Source of the DNA: Nocardia mexicana NBRC 108244
GTDB lineage: Bacteria > Actinomycetota > Actinomycetes > Mycobacteriales > Mycobacteriaceae
Length of the DNA: 48,358 nt
Direction: 5' to 3'
NCBI RefSeq assembly: GCF_001613165.1
Contig: NZ_BDBV01000054.1
Coordinates: 1 to 48,358 of the forward strand
Shown here in pieces: positions 1 through 7,306 of this stretch. The position numbers and the translations under genes were made by a program. Position 1 is the first letter of the stretch. Each line of letters opens with the position of its first letter. The notes beneath the pieces were generated by a model that was given only the letters and a program-made list of their open reading frames with translations, was not told where the DNA came from and ran no database searches.

Positions 1-185
1 GTCCCCTAGTGCAAGCACCAGGAGCCAGGCAGTGTTCTTGCCACGACCCAAGGCCGAGTCAGAACATTTCTGCAGGTCAACCAGTGTTTCCACGACCGAC
101 CAGCCAGCAGCGAGCCTGTCGGGGGAGCCAAAACCAAATTTTGTTAGGATTTGGGTATAGCATGGAGTCCTGACAGGGAGGGTCG

Positions 186-1544
186 ATGCATCCTGCGCCG
201 CCGCCTGAGCAACATCAACTACTGACGACGATCGAACGCGATCGTCTCAAAGAGATCTTAGTATCTAACCTCGGATCACCGGCTGATTCGTATTTGCCCT
301 GGGATAAGTTGCGGTACAAGAAGCCGCCGGGGGATCTTACTTCAGAAGAGTGGTGGCTTGTTGTCAAGATGAGTCGGAGTGGTATGCAACGCTTCCTGCC
401 GCTCATGACAATAGAAGGACGGCCGTTTACCTATGCTCTTCCGGATGAAGTGCTTAAGCTAACAGACGAAATAACCAAGAGGGCAAGTGGGCAGATTGCC
501 GCACCCGAACAGGTCACTAACTCCGCTACAAAAACTCGCTATGTTGTTAGCTCCTTAATTGAGGAAGCGATCACGTCAAGTCAACTTGAAGGTGCGTCGA
601 CTAGCAGAATTGTCGCCAAAGAATTGATCAGATCCGGTCGTCCTCCACGTGACCGCAGTGAACAGATGATAGTAAACAATTATAATGCAATGGTGTTCGT
701 CGCTGAGCATAAAGATGAGAACCTTACGCCGGCGCTAGTATGTGAACTCCATCGAATAGTAACAGCAGACACGCTAGACAACCCCGAATCGGCAGGTCAA
801 ATACAAAGCAATCCAGACCCAGATGACCGCGTTAAAGTTTTCGGTAGAGACAACGACGTACTGCATACACCTCCTCCGGTCGAACAACTCCCGTCTAGAT
901 TGCAGGCATTGTGTGACTTCGCGAATGCGACAAGCACGGGAGAAACGTATATACCACCCGTGGTCCGAGCGCTTGCGATCCACTTCATGACCGGGTATGA
1001 CCACTATTTCGAGGATGGAAATGGGCGTACTGCGCGGGCGCTATTCTACTGGAGTATGCTAAAGGAGGGCTACTGGCTTACCGAGTATGTGACAATCTCC
1101 CGTAGGCTCAAAAAAGCCCCAGCGCAGTATGTACGCTCATTTATTTTGACCGAGCAGGACGACGGGGATCTCACGTACTTTATAATCTATCATCTTAATG
1201 TCATACGACGCGCTCTCGATGATTTGAATGAGTATCTGGCCCGAAAGGCCGGAGATTTACATGAAGCTCGCCGTCTGCTGTCAAGTAAGGGCGAGTTTAA
1301 TCACAGGCAACTCGCATTGATCGAGTCGGCAATAAAGAATCCAGGAAATAGGTATTCTGTTCAGACTCACATGGTAAGTCATGGCATTTCCGACCAGACG
1401 GCAAGAAATGACTTGAGCGACCTGGAGAAGCGCGGACTACTGATTCGAAGAAAAGTCGGAAGAACCTTCAGCTGGTCTCCAGCTTCGAACCTTGAGAAGG
1501 TTCTGTCACGTCGACAATCTGGACATTCTCGTAGATCTGTGTGA
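186..1544 (+). CDS. Fic family protein (class II) with C-terminal winged helix
   Basis: Predicted Fic-domain enzyme that would transfer a nucleotide (usually AMP) to a hydroxyl of a target protein. Of the 452 residues, positions 273-284 give the Fic core HYFEDGNGRTAR, matching HxFx(D/E)GNGRxxR with catalytic His273. An upstream inhibitory helix motif SSQLEG at 131-136 fits (S/T)xxxE(G/N), which places it in the self-inhibited class II. The C-terminal ~65 residues look like a winged helix, as in many Fic/DUF4172-like proteins. The ATG is preceded by a strong AGGGAGG. The gene is clearly AT-richer than its neighbours and uses codons such as ATA and AGA, a sign of transfer. It has no visible partner gene. 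The target is unknown; the family assignment is secure. Confidence 0.93.
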   Translation: MHPAPPPEQHQLLTTIERDRLKEILVSNLGSPADSYLPWDKLRYKKPPGDLTSEEWWLVVKMSRSGMQRFLPLMTIEGRPFTYALPDEVLKLTDEITKRASGQIAAPEQVTNSATKTRYVVSSLIEEAITSSQLEGASTSRIVAKELIRSGRPPRDRSEQMIVNNYNAMVFVAEHKDENLTPALVCELHRIVTADTLDNPESAGQIQSNPDPDDRVKVFGRDNDVLHTPPPVEQLPSRLQALCDFANATSTGETYIPPVVRALAIHFMTGYDHYFEDGNGRTARALFYWSMLKEGYWLTEYVTISRRLKKAPAQYVRSFILTEQDDGDLTYFIIYHLNVIRRALDDLNEYLARKAGDLHEARRLLSSKGEFNHRQLALIESAIKNPGNRYSVQTHMVSHGISDQTARNDLSDLEKRGLLIRRKVGRTFSWSPASNLEKVLSRRQSGHSRRSV

Positions 1545-1710
1545 TTTCTCGGCCTCCTGCGCCGTCCTGGCGAAACACAACTGAATGTCACTTTGAGCTG
1601 GAGCATCTACGCTGTCTGTCCAGTTCTTCGGCATTCGGAGACCTTCACGGCCTGGAGAGCGCCGAATGTGCCGCCCTGGAGTGCTCAGCAGATCGCAGTG
1701 GGGGAACGGA

Positions 1711-2123
1711 ATGAGTTCAGCAGTTGTCACCGTCGTCGGCTTCGCCTGGCCGTGCTGGAAGTGCAGCGAACACACACGGTGCGTCGTCGGTATATCCCGG
1801 CAAGGGCGAGCATGTCATTCGCCTTGGCGATGCAGCAATGACCGTGGCCCGGGATGTGCTGGAGCGCGCCGGCCATGTCGAGCTGGCCTCGCTGATCGTC
1901 CAGCACTACTTCCAGGACGGCGAGACGGTCGGGATTGCCTCTGATTGCGAGAAGTGCGGAGCCCTCCAGGGCAACTTCCATATGCATGGTGAGGCGCTGA
2001 TGCGAGTCGTCGACGCCGATGGACTAGATGGCCTTGACGCACTGGCCACCGGGGGCCGCGACCGACGAAGGGTGGAACGCTCTCGTGGCAGATGAGGATC
2101 AGTCCGGCGTCATCCACTTCTGA
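1711..2123 (+). pseudogene. Frameshifted gene for a small CxxC-type protein
   Basis: Three consecutive reading frames join into one plausible protein. It begins at ATG 1711 (RBS GGGGAACGGA) with a cysteine pair of the form CWKC, and shifts frame near 1790 (around GGTATATCCC) into a frame carrying a helical stretch and a second pair, CEKC. It shifts again near 2039 (GACGCACTGG) into a frame ending at the TGA at 2121. The third segment reads as an acidic tail ending VIHF. Two shifts in about 410 bases suggest decay, or sequencing error. The four cysteines suggest a former zinc-binding protein. I do not recognise the family. Confidence 0.6.
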
Positions 2124-2360
2124 TCCTGCTTGCACAGGCCAGCTACCGAGAGTGGCCCTGCTGGGTGGTGGTCTGCGCATACAGAGGGCTGGCTTCCCCA
2201 CCTGCCCATAGGGCCTGCCTTTCTCGCGTAGAGGCTCCGCGGTCAAGGGTGGCGTAGGCCATCAGCGGAGCTGACGCCATAGGCGCCCTTGAGGGTGGAG
2301 GGACGCGGGAACACAATGCAGGCCACCACCGAGTAGGGTCACGCGGCCGGAGGTCGCGGA

Positions 2361-2987
2361 TTACTTAGGTTCGCGGTATCGGACTGGCACCAGGCCTATG
2401 CCTCCTGGTCTCGTTTCGCCAGTTGAAGAGGCAAAATGTAGGAACTCAAGCCTCACTTGAAGCTCCTTCAGGGCGTCCCGGATTGATTCACGGAGATCGA
2501 TTTGCTTCATGGGAATCGACCGCTCGATCTCCTTAAAGCGCTTATTCAGTCCCTCGAACTCGGGCGCTTCCTGGTTCGCCTTCAAAGGTTCCGCCGCGCC
2601 GTCGATGAGTTGCTGTTCCTTCCCCAGCAGGTCCCATCGGATGTCTACCTGCCTGACCTTTTCGGTAAGGACATTGAGCGATGCCCGTTCCAGCTCATCG
2701 CTCAGCTTCTCCGAGAAGTTCGCCAAACGGTTTACAGCACCATCGACCTCGGGCGTCACCTCTGTCGGGAAGTCCCGACCCGATGCGATTCCCTCGAACG
2801 CTGTCTTGAGCTCGGTTCGAAGAGCTTCCAAATACCCAATCAGCTCGTCCCGGAGCTCCGCATTCCGTTTGCGTGGCAGTTCGTTACGAGTCCACTCCCG
2901 GTCCTGGTTGGCCTTGACCATGTTGTAGATGTTGAACCCGAAGCTCAGGATCGCTGTTCCCAGCGCTATCCACGCGACTGCCGTCAC
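2361..2987 (-). CDS. Membrane-anchored coiled-coil hypothetical protein
   Basis: 208 residues of unknown function. The N-terminus (about residues 3-24) is a single hydrophobic segment with little before it, so the protein is probably anchored with its body in the cytoplasm. The rest is charged and strongly helical, rich in Glu, Lys, Arg and Leu, with heptad-like stretches around 35-70, 85-115 and 125-175, so a coiled coil is likely. The last ~25 residues are Gly/Pro-rich. It stands alone, transcribed leftward, with repeat copy A behind its start. No catalytic motif is visible. Confidence 0.65.
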   Translation of the reverse strand: MTAVAWIALGTAILSFGFNIYNMVKANQDREWTRNELPRKRNAELRDELIGYLEALRTELKTAFEGIASGRDFPTEVTPEVDGAVNRLANFSEKLSDELERASLNVLTEKVRQVDIRWDLLGKEQQLIDGAAEPLKANQEAPEFEGLNKRFKEIERSIPMKQIDLRESIRDALKELQVRLEFLHFASSTGETRPGGIGLVPVRYREPK

Positions 2988-3121
2988 TGCGGCGGCTCCT
3001 CCACCCTGCTACGAATCTCACTGACTCCTTTGTACGTATAACCGATGAATGTACAGCGCCGACCTGGTTCACGGATCCAAGAAGGCGACCACGGCAGGTG
3101 GACCGGCTTGAGTGCAGGCGG

Positions 3122-3349
3122 GTTCGTGAGCGACTGCGGGAGGCAAGCCGGGTACGGCTCTCGTCGTGCCCACACTTCTCGGGTATCGAAATTCAGCCAT
3201 CTCGGTTCAGGTAGTGACGGTGTGGCGCGTGGCCGACGCACCGGCGCGCCGGCGGGCGGAGCGCGCGGAGCCCAGCCGCTGCGGGCCGTAGTGCGGCGGC
3301 GGCGCGCCGCGCCGTCGCCCTTGATCCTGTATGGCTGAATTCGGCAGTA
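3122..3349 (-). repeat. Dispersed GC-rich repeat, copy A
   Basis: Copy A lies in the 442-base gene-free stretch 2988-3429 and is inverted relative to copy B at 21904-22155. The right end, 3316-3349, is identical over 34 bases to 21904-21937 when reverse complemented (it contains GAATTCAGCCATACAGGATC). The left end, 3122-3176, matches 22101-22155 at most positions (it contains AGCCGTACCCG). The roughly 140-base middle is extremely GC-rich, full of GGCGCGCC-like short palindromes, and differs between the copies. No gene or transposase is visible in it. It may be a MITE-like or structured non-coding element. Confidence 0.7.
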
Positions 3350-3429
3350 CTCCGCGGCGTTCGTGAGGCATGGTGCGAAGCAGGAACGGCGGAACATTCG
3401 CAGCTGCGATCGCGGGGACGTCCCTGGGC

Positions 3430-3951
3430 TCAAGCCGGTCGACGACTGGGTGCGACGTATACAGCGGCGGGCTCAGCCTGGTCGCCACTGTGGGTGTGGG
3501 TGACTGTGCCGATGCGCTGACATCCCATCTTCTCGTACAGGCGGATTGCGTTGCGGTCCTTGAGCATTACGTCGAACGCTATCGCGAGGCCATGGGCTGT
3601 GGCGTATTTGTACGCGGTGGTCATGAGGAGGGTTCCGGCGCCGGAGCCGCGGTAGTCGGGGTGAACGAATAGGCGGACCAGGATGGCTAGCTCGGTGAGG
3701 CTGTGTCCTGTGGTCTGGTGCCAGAGGTTGGCGGCGTCGTCGTCTTCGCTGGCCTGGGTGAGTGCGATGTGGCCGATGGGCTGATCATCGATTAGGGCGG
3801 TCCAGGCCGCGAGTTCGTGGGGTGGGGTGAGCCAAGCGTGGGGGTCGGAGACTCCTTCGACTGGATAGCCGTCCTGGGCGTGTACGCGAACGAGCACCTT
3901 GGCGAGTTCGGCGAGGTCGGTGCTTTCACGCGGGCGGACGGCTGGGTTCAT
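3430..3951 (-). CDS. GNAT family N-acetyltransferase
   Basis: 173-residue GCN5-related N-acetyltransferase, expected to move an acetyl group from acetyl-CoA to an amine; the substrate is unknown. The central motif A is visible as VHPDYRGSGAGTLLM (around residues 96-110), which holds the R/Q-x-x-G-x-G/A pyrophosphate-binding loop. The later YEKMGCQRIG stretch is typical of motif B. Its ATG overlaps the TGA of the upstream GntR gene by one base (TGATG), so the two are translationally coupled. Such GNAT genes are common partners of the AICE regulator. Confidence 0.85.
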   Translation of the reverse strand: MNPAVRPRESTDLAELAKVLVRVHAQDGYPVEGVSDPHAWLTPPHELAAWTALIDDQPIGHIALTQASEDDDAANLWHQTTGHSLTELAILVRLFVHPDYRGSGAGTLLMTTAYKYATAHGLAIAFDVMLKDRNAIRLYEKMGCQRIGTVTHTHSGDQAEPAAVYVAPSRRPA

Positions 3952-4739
3952 CAGTCGTCTACCCGCATCGTGTAGTCGAGGCCCATGTAGTCGGCTCTCA
4001 TGGTGAACTCCGTGACTTCGAACGGGTGAAGGTCCTGGTCCAAGCCAGTATGCAGGACTACGAGGACCGGTACGCCGTCAGGCAGCATCAAACCGCGTGC
4101 TTCCTTGAGGGTCGCCATTCTGGCGGTGACTTCCTCACGGGTGTACGTGATGAGGTGCCCCTTGTCCTCGAACCGTGCGTACAGGTCGCCAGGTCCTAGG
4201 TCGTCGCTGTCTGCCAGTACCGAATCCTTGGCGATCTCCCAGGGGATGTACGTAACGCCGATCTGCATCGGTTCGGAGTCGGCGAAGTACCAGTTTTCTC
4301 GGCGTACGACGCTCTCGCTGTCAGGGTCGACGTGTAGACGCTCGGCGATGGGAGGCGGCGGGACCACTCGGCCGATTTCCGTGAGGAAGGCGTTCGGGGT
4401 GCGTTTCTGGGCTTGAACCTCGGCGTGGAACGGTGAAACGCCAGTCTCGTCTCGGAGCTTCTTGGAATAGCGGCTTTGGCCGAAGCGCATCAGCCGCGGC
4501 TTGCTCCGGACGAAAACGCCACGGCCGTGTTTCGCGGTTACCAGACCGGATTCGGCCAGCTGGCGAATGGCTTCTCTGGCTGTATTCCGTGCGACTTTAT
4601 GTGAGGCCGCGAGTTCTCGTTCGGATGGGAGCTTGGCTCCGGGTTGTATTTCGCCGGATTCGATGGCGGCGCGGAGGGCGGCGGCGATTTGCCGACTCGC
4701 TGTATTGCTGCCTTGCGGTGTCCTTGGTGGTTGTGTCAT
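3951..4739 (-). CDS. GntR family transcriptional regulator (KorSA-like)
   Basis: 262 residues. Residues ~14-80 form a GntR winged helix (GAKLPSERELAASHKVARNT), and residues ~100-255 form a UTRA ligand-binding domain. In pSAM2-type elements the GntR protein KorSA represses its own gene and the activator pra, keeping the element integrated. The setting fits: the start codon lies 14 bases from the first of three 16-base palindromes at 4754-4817, and a matching array lies before the Pra-like gene at 5605. I infer that it binds both arrays. It is cotranscribed with the GNAT gene. Confidence 0.9.
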   Translation of the reverse strand: MTQPPRTPQGSNTASRQIAAALRAAIESGEIQPGAKLPSERELAASHKVARNTAREAIRQLAESGLVTAKHGRGVFVRSKPRLMRFGQSRYSKKLRDETGVSPFHAEVQAQKRTPNAFLTEIGRVVPPPPIAERLHVDPDSESVVRRENWYFADSEPMQIGVTYIPWEIAKDSVLADSDDLGPGDLYARFEDKGHLITYTREEVTARMATLKEARGLMLPDGVPVLVVLHTGLDQDLHPFEVTEFTMRADYMGLDYTMRVDD

Positions 4740-4753
4740 GCCCCTACCTTACT

Positions 4754-4817
4754 ACTGGTCCAAGCCAGTGTTGAGACTGGCTCAAGCCAGTGTTACTCTG
4801 GGGTGGCTTAAGCCACA
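4754..4817. promoter_or_regulatory. Operator array 1 (three palindromes)
   Basis: Three related inverted repeats lie between the divergent genes at 4739 (-) and 4842 (+). Positions 4754-4769 read ACTGGTCCAAGCCAGT, 4776-4791 read ACTGGCTCAAGCCAGT, and 4803-4816 read GTGGCTTAAGCCAC (perfect). The first two start 22 bases apart, about two helical turns. A TACTCT that could be a -10 box for the rightward gene sits between sites 2 and 3. They are probably binding sites for the GntR protein; that link is inferred from position and from the second array. Confidence 0.75.
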
Positions 4818-4841
4818 TGATGCGACTACGGCAGGAGTGAC

Positions 4842-5144
4842 ATGGCCAGATTCGACTGGTGGAGGGAGGCTGAGCCGGACGAGACATCGGCCCAAGCGAT
4901 CGTGGACCGAGTACAGGCGGAGTGGCGCGCCGAGCGGGATCGTCGGCGCACTCCGGGCGTGCGGTACTGGCCGGACGGGTGGCCGCATGAGGCTCCCGAG
5001 CATCCGCTGGGTGTTGATGAAGCTCACAAGATCATGCAGCGCCATCGGGCATGCAGAACTGACGAGTGCCCGCGCAAGAATTCGGCTTGGCGGACCTTGA
5101 TCGAAGCAGGGCACCTGAAGCCCGATCCTCGGCGTAGCTACTGA
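4842..5144 (+). CDS. Small conserved AICE protein with HRxCRxxxCPRK motif
   Basis: 100 residues, acidic and tryptophan-rich at the N-terminus, with a distinctive C-terminal ~43-residue block: AHxxMQxHRxCRxxxCPRK, then RTLxEA and PDxxRxY. The same block ends the 97-residue protein at 17945-18238 in the tRNA-Arg island, so it is a module shared by two elements. The two cysteines and nearby histidines could bind a metal. It is the first gene to the right of operator array 1 and is probably repressed by the GntR protein. Function unknown. Confidence 0.75.
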   Translation: MARFDWWREAEPDETSAQAIVDRVQAEWRAERDRRRTPGVRYWPDGWPHEAPEHPLGVDEAHKIMQRHRACRTDECPRKNSAWRTLIEAGHLKPDPRRSY

Positions 5145-5181
5145 ATTGCCTGAGTGATCAGCTAATGAGAGGCTGTGATCA

Positions 5182-5394
5182 TTGGAAATTGATGAATGGA
5201 AAGAAATGTATACGCAATGGGCCATTGTGACGTTGGGGGGAAGTTGCGGTGAGCACGGTGGTCCTTGTCCCAATGGTGTGTGGGGGCCGTATGGAAGTTT
5301 GTTAGAAGCGCGTTCGGCGTCGCGGTTTGTGTCGGCGGGTCATAAATCGCACGTGGTGCCATACTGGGCACGTAGGGCTAAACCTGCTGGTTGA
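5182..5394 (+). CDS. Small hypothetical AICE protein
   Basis: 70 residues. The frame opens with TTG at 5182, which has a GAGAGG (5167-5172) at a good distance; an internal ATG at residue 9 is the alternative start. The sequence contains SCGEHGGPCPNGVWGPYGS followed by a short amphipathic segment and HVVPYW. This resembles small proteins I associate with actinobacterial plasmids and AICEs, but I cannot name a family or function. A Rho-independent terminator follows at 5414. Confidence 0.6.
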   Translation: MEIDEWKEMYTQWAIVTLGGSCGEHGGPCPNGVWGPYGSLLEARSASRFVSAGHKSHVVPYWARRAKPAG

Positions 5395-5413
5395 TAACAA
5401 CCTCTGAGAACTC

Positions 5414-5447
5414 ACGGGTCTCCGCAGCTGTGCGGAGGCCCGTTTTC
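5414..5447 (+). terminator. Rho-independent terminator
   Basis: A 13-bp stem (ACGGGTCTCCGCA with TGCGGAGGCCCGT, one T-G pair) with a GCTG loop is followed by TTTTC. It separates the two small genes at 4842-5394 from the operon that begins at 5605. Confidence 0.85.
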
Positions 5448-5515
5448 TGTTGCTCAGCTCCTTCTTCGCGCTCCCGGCGCATGCTCCCGGCGCCGCTCGG
5501 CGTGGCCACAAACCC

Positions 5516-5574
5516 ACTGGCTCAAGCCAGTATTGCAACTGGCTCAAGCCACTGCTACTCTGGCTTAAGCCAGT
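5516..5574. promoter_or_regulatory. Operator array 2 (three palindromes) upstream of Pra-like gene
   Basis: The sites are 5516-5531 (ACTGGCTCAAGCCAGT, identical to a site in array 1), 5538-5553 (ACTGGCTCAAGCCACT) and 5559-5574 (TCTGGCTTAAGCCAGT). The starts are 22 and 21 bases apart. A TACTCT that can serve as a -10 box abuts the third palindrome, so bound repressor would cover the promoter. The strong RBS AAGGAGG and ATG 5605 follow. This is the expected control point for excision and transfer of the element. Confidence 0.8.
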
Positions 5575-5604
5575 AGAGATCAAGGTCACAAGGAGGCAAG
5601 AAAC

Positions 5605-6078
5605 ATGGCGATCAACAGGGGTTTCCGGTTCCCGATCGGGTTCAACCAGGCGTTCCCGAAGGGGCTGGTGTTGAACAGCGAGATCGTGCCGTTGACGAAG
5701 TACAACCCGGATCCGCGGTCGATCCCGGAGCAGGAGTTCGACATCGACAAGAAGACCGGTGAGGGTACGGGGAACCCGTTGTGGAAGGCGACGGTGACTG
5801 ATCCGCACGAGGACAAGGCGAAGCGGAAGAGCTTCGAGGTCATCTTCATCGCGCCGGTGCAGCCGGTTCCGTCGACGGAGGAGATCGTTCCGGGTACGGG
5901 CTGGCGGATGGTCGAGCTGGAGGGGCTGACCGCGGAGCCGAAGGTGATGGGGCAGGGCGAGTTCAAGTACCTGGGTTATCAGTACCGGGCGACGGGGATC
6001 AAGGGTGACAACTCGGGGGCGAAGCAGCCTCCGAACAACGTCGGTGCGTCGCGTCCGCGTGACGACAAGGCCGCGTGA
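5605..6078 (+). CDS. pra: Pra-like replication/excision activator of the AICE
   Basis: 157 residues resembling the Pra family (plasmid replication, integration and excision activator) of pSAM2-type elements. The N-terminus reads MAINRGFRFPIGFNQAFPKG. A central stretch (NPLWKATVTDP...KSFEVIFIAPVQPVP) reads as beta strands, and VELEGLTAEP followed by YRATGI matches the family's end. In pSAM2, Pra turns on repSA, xis and int. It is the first gene after operator array 2, has an excellent RBS, and overlaps the next gene by four bases (GTGA), as expected for the head of the transfer operon. The family was recognised by eye only. Confidence 0.72.
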   Translation: MAINRGFRFPIGFNQAFPKGLVLNSEIVPLTKYNPDPRSIPEQEFDIDKKTGEGTGNPLWKATVTDPHEDKAKRKSFEVIFIAPVQPVPSTEEIVPGTGWRMVELEGLTAEPKVMGQGEFKYLGYQYRATGIKGDNSGAKQPPNNVGASRPRDDKAA

Positions 6079-6374
6079 TTGCCATGGGCTCTTACATCAG
6101 CTCGATGAGCACGGGCTTCGCCGGTGTCGAGGTGGAGTATTGGCCGGAGCGGCGTACCGACTGGGGCAGTGTGGTCGATCCGGGTGTGCTGGTCCGGCTC
6201 AAGACCGAGGCCGGTCACGCGACGATGGGCCTGTCGATCGAGGACGCGCGCGCTATCGCTGAGGCGCTCCCGCAAGTCCTGATGCTGCATGACGCCGCGG
6301 TGCGTCTGGCTGCCGATTGTGCAGTGGACGAGGCGGTTTCGGCTGCGGTCGATGGGGTGGGGAAGGCTGCGTGA
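6075..6374 (+). CDS. Small hypothetical protein in AICE operon
   Basis: 99 residues, starting at GTG 6075 inside the GTGA overlap with the Pra-like gene; an ATG four codons in is the alternative. The first half looks beta-rich (GVEVEYWPER... VLVRLKTEAG) and the second half helical (IEDARAIAEALPQVLMLHDAA). No cysteines or catalytic motif stand out. Its stop overlaps the next start by one base (TGATG). Function unknown; it is part of the coupled transfer/replication operon. Confidence 0.7.
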   Translation: MIAMGSYISSMSTGFAGVEVEYWPERRTDWGSVVDPGVLVRLKTEAGHATMGLSIEDARAIAEALPQVLMLHDAAVRLAADCAVDEAVSAAVDGVGKAA

Positions 6375-7012
6375 TGTTCACGCCTGAGCGGGGAATGCTG
6401 GCAGCGCGGGTGTTCGCGGTCGTGGTGATCGTGGGCGTCGGCGCTGCCGCGTTCCGCTTGTCCTTCGCTACGTTGCGGGATCTCGCCGTGCTGGCGCATA
6501 TTCCGGCGTCGGATGCGTGGCTGTTTCCGGTGATCATCGACGGCACGATCGTGCAAGCGACTGCCGGCGCTTTGGTGCTGGCGAAATCGGCTGAGCGGTG
6601 GTTCTTCACCTGGGTTCTGGTGGTCGGGGCGCTGGTGTCGTTGGCGGGCAACAGCATTCACGCCGCGATGGCGGGTGAGCCGCTTCCGCCGTGGGCGTGC
6701 GCGCTCGTCGCTGCTATCGCCCCGATTTCGCTGCTGGTCGACACGCACGGGCTCGCGGTGTTGTTCCGGATCGCGCAACAGCGGCGTTCCACCCCGGCTC
6801 CCGATCCGGTCACAGAGCCGGTGAAAGAGCCTGCACCCGAACTGGTTCCGGCTCCTGCGCCTGCCCCGGAGTCTCGTCCGGTGGCCCACGTTCCTGCCGT
6901 GGTGCCGATGTCGCGGCCTCGCCCGGTGGCTCCGGTGCGGCCTATTCGTCCTCCGCGTCCGGTGCAGCAAGAGGCACAAGAAGCACTGTTCGCGTCTCCC
7001 GCTGGGGGTTGA
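6374..7012 (+). CDS. DUF2637-type membrane protein (Spd-like)
   Basis: 212 residues. About four hydrophobic segments fill residues 8-150: 12-32, 50-75 (with PVIIDGTIVQATAG), 80-100 and 112-130. A Pro/Glu/Val-rich cytoplasmic tail follows (repeats of PAPAPE and PRPVAPVRP). The layout matches DUF2637 proteins, common on Streptomyces plasmids and AICEs next to transfer genes and often called SpdB-like (intramycelial spread). The ATG at 6374 overlaps the preceding TGA. I infer a role in spread or transfer at the membrane. Confidence 0.8.
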   Translation: MFTPERGMLAARVFAVVVIVGVGAAAFRLSFATLRDLAVLAHIPASDAWLFPVIIDGTIVQATAGALVLAKSAERWFFTWVLVVGALVSLAGNSIHAAMAGEPLPPWACALVAAIAPISLLVDTHGLAVLFRIAQQRRSTPAPDPVTEPVKEPAPELVPAPAPAPESRPVAHVPAVVPMSRPRPVAPVRPIRPPRPVQQEAQEALFASPAGG

Positions 7013-7018
7013 TCTTCG

Positions 7019-7306
7019 ATGAAACCACTATCCGACGACACGAAGAGTGTCTTGATCACTGCCGGTGCCATGACCGTGGCCGGACTCGGTACCGCCGGGT
7101 TCCTGATGTTCGGCCCGCACCACGAGTCCCATGACGCTCCGGTGCGTCCGGCGGCGGTGTCCGCTCCGGTGGAAACGACTGTGCCGCAACCGGTTCCGGA
7201 GTGCCTGATGTTCTGCCACGAGCCTGCGGCTCCGCCCGTTGCCGCCGATGGCTGCCGTCTGTTCTGCGAGCTGGGCACCGGGTCGTTCGAGGAGGTCATG
7301 CGATGA
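7019..7306 (+). CDS. Small single-pass membrane protein
   Basis: 95 residues with one hydrophobic stretch at ~12-31 (VLITAGAMTVAGLGTAGFLM) and a Pro/Val-rich exterior region holding three cysteines spaced as CLMFC and CRLFC. The tandem CxxxC-like pairs may form disulfides outside the membrane. It starts six bases after the DUF2637 gene and overlaps the translocase gene by four bases (ATGA). Probably an accessory part of the transfer apparatus; no family recognised. Confidence 0.7.
   Translation: MKPLSDDTKSVLITAGAMTVAGLGTAGFLMFGPHHESHDAPVRPAAVSAPVETTVPQPVPECLMFCHEPAAPPVAADGCRLFCELGTGSFEEVMR

Noticed and set aside
1..150. Open reverse frame running off the left edge, reading ...LVDLQKCSDSALGRGKNT... 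then a hydrophobic end
   Set aside because: It has no start codon before entering the Fic gene region, no RBS and no family I recognise; it may be the end of a real gene but cannot be supported here.
3207..3488. Frames crossing repeat copy A (and the matching ones in copy B)
   Set aside because: The same short peptide appears in different frames of the two copies and the middles do not align as protein, so the repeat is treated as non-coding.
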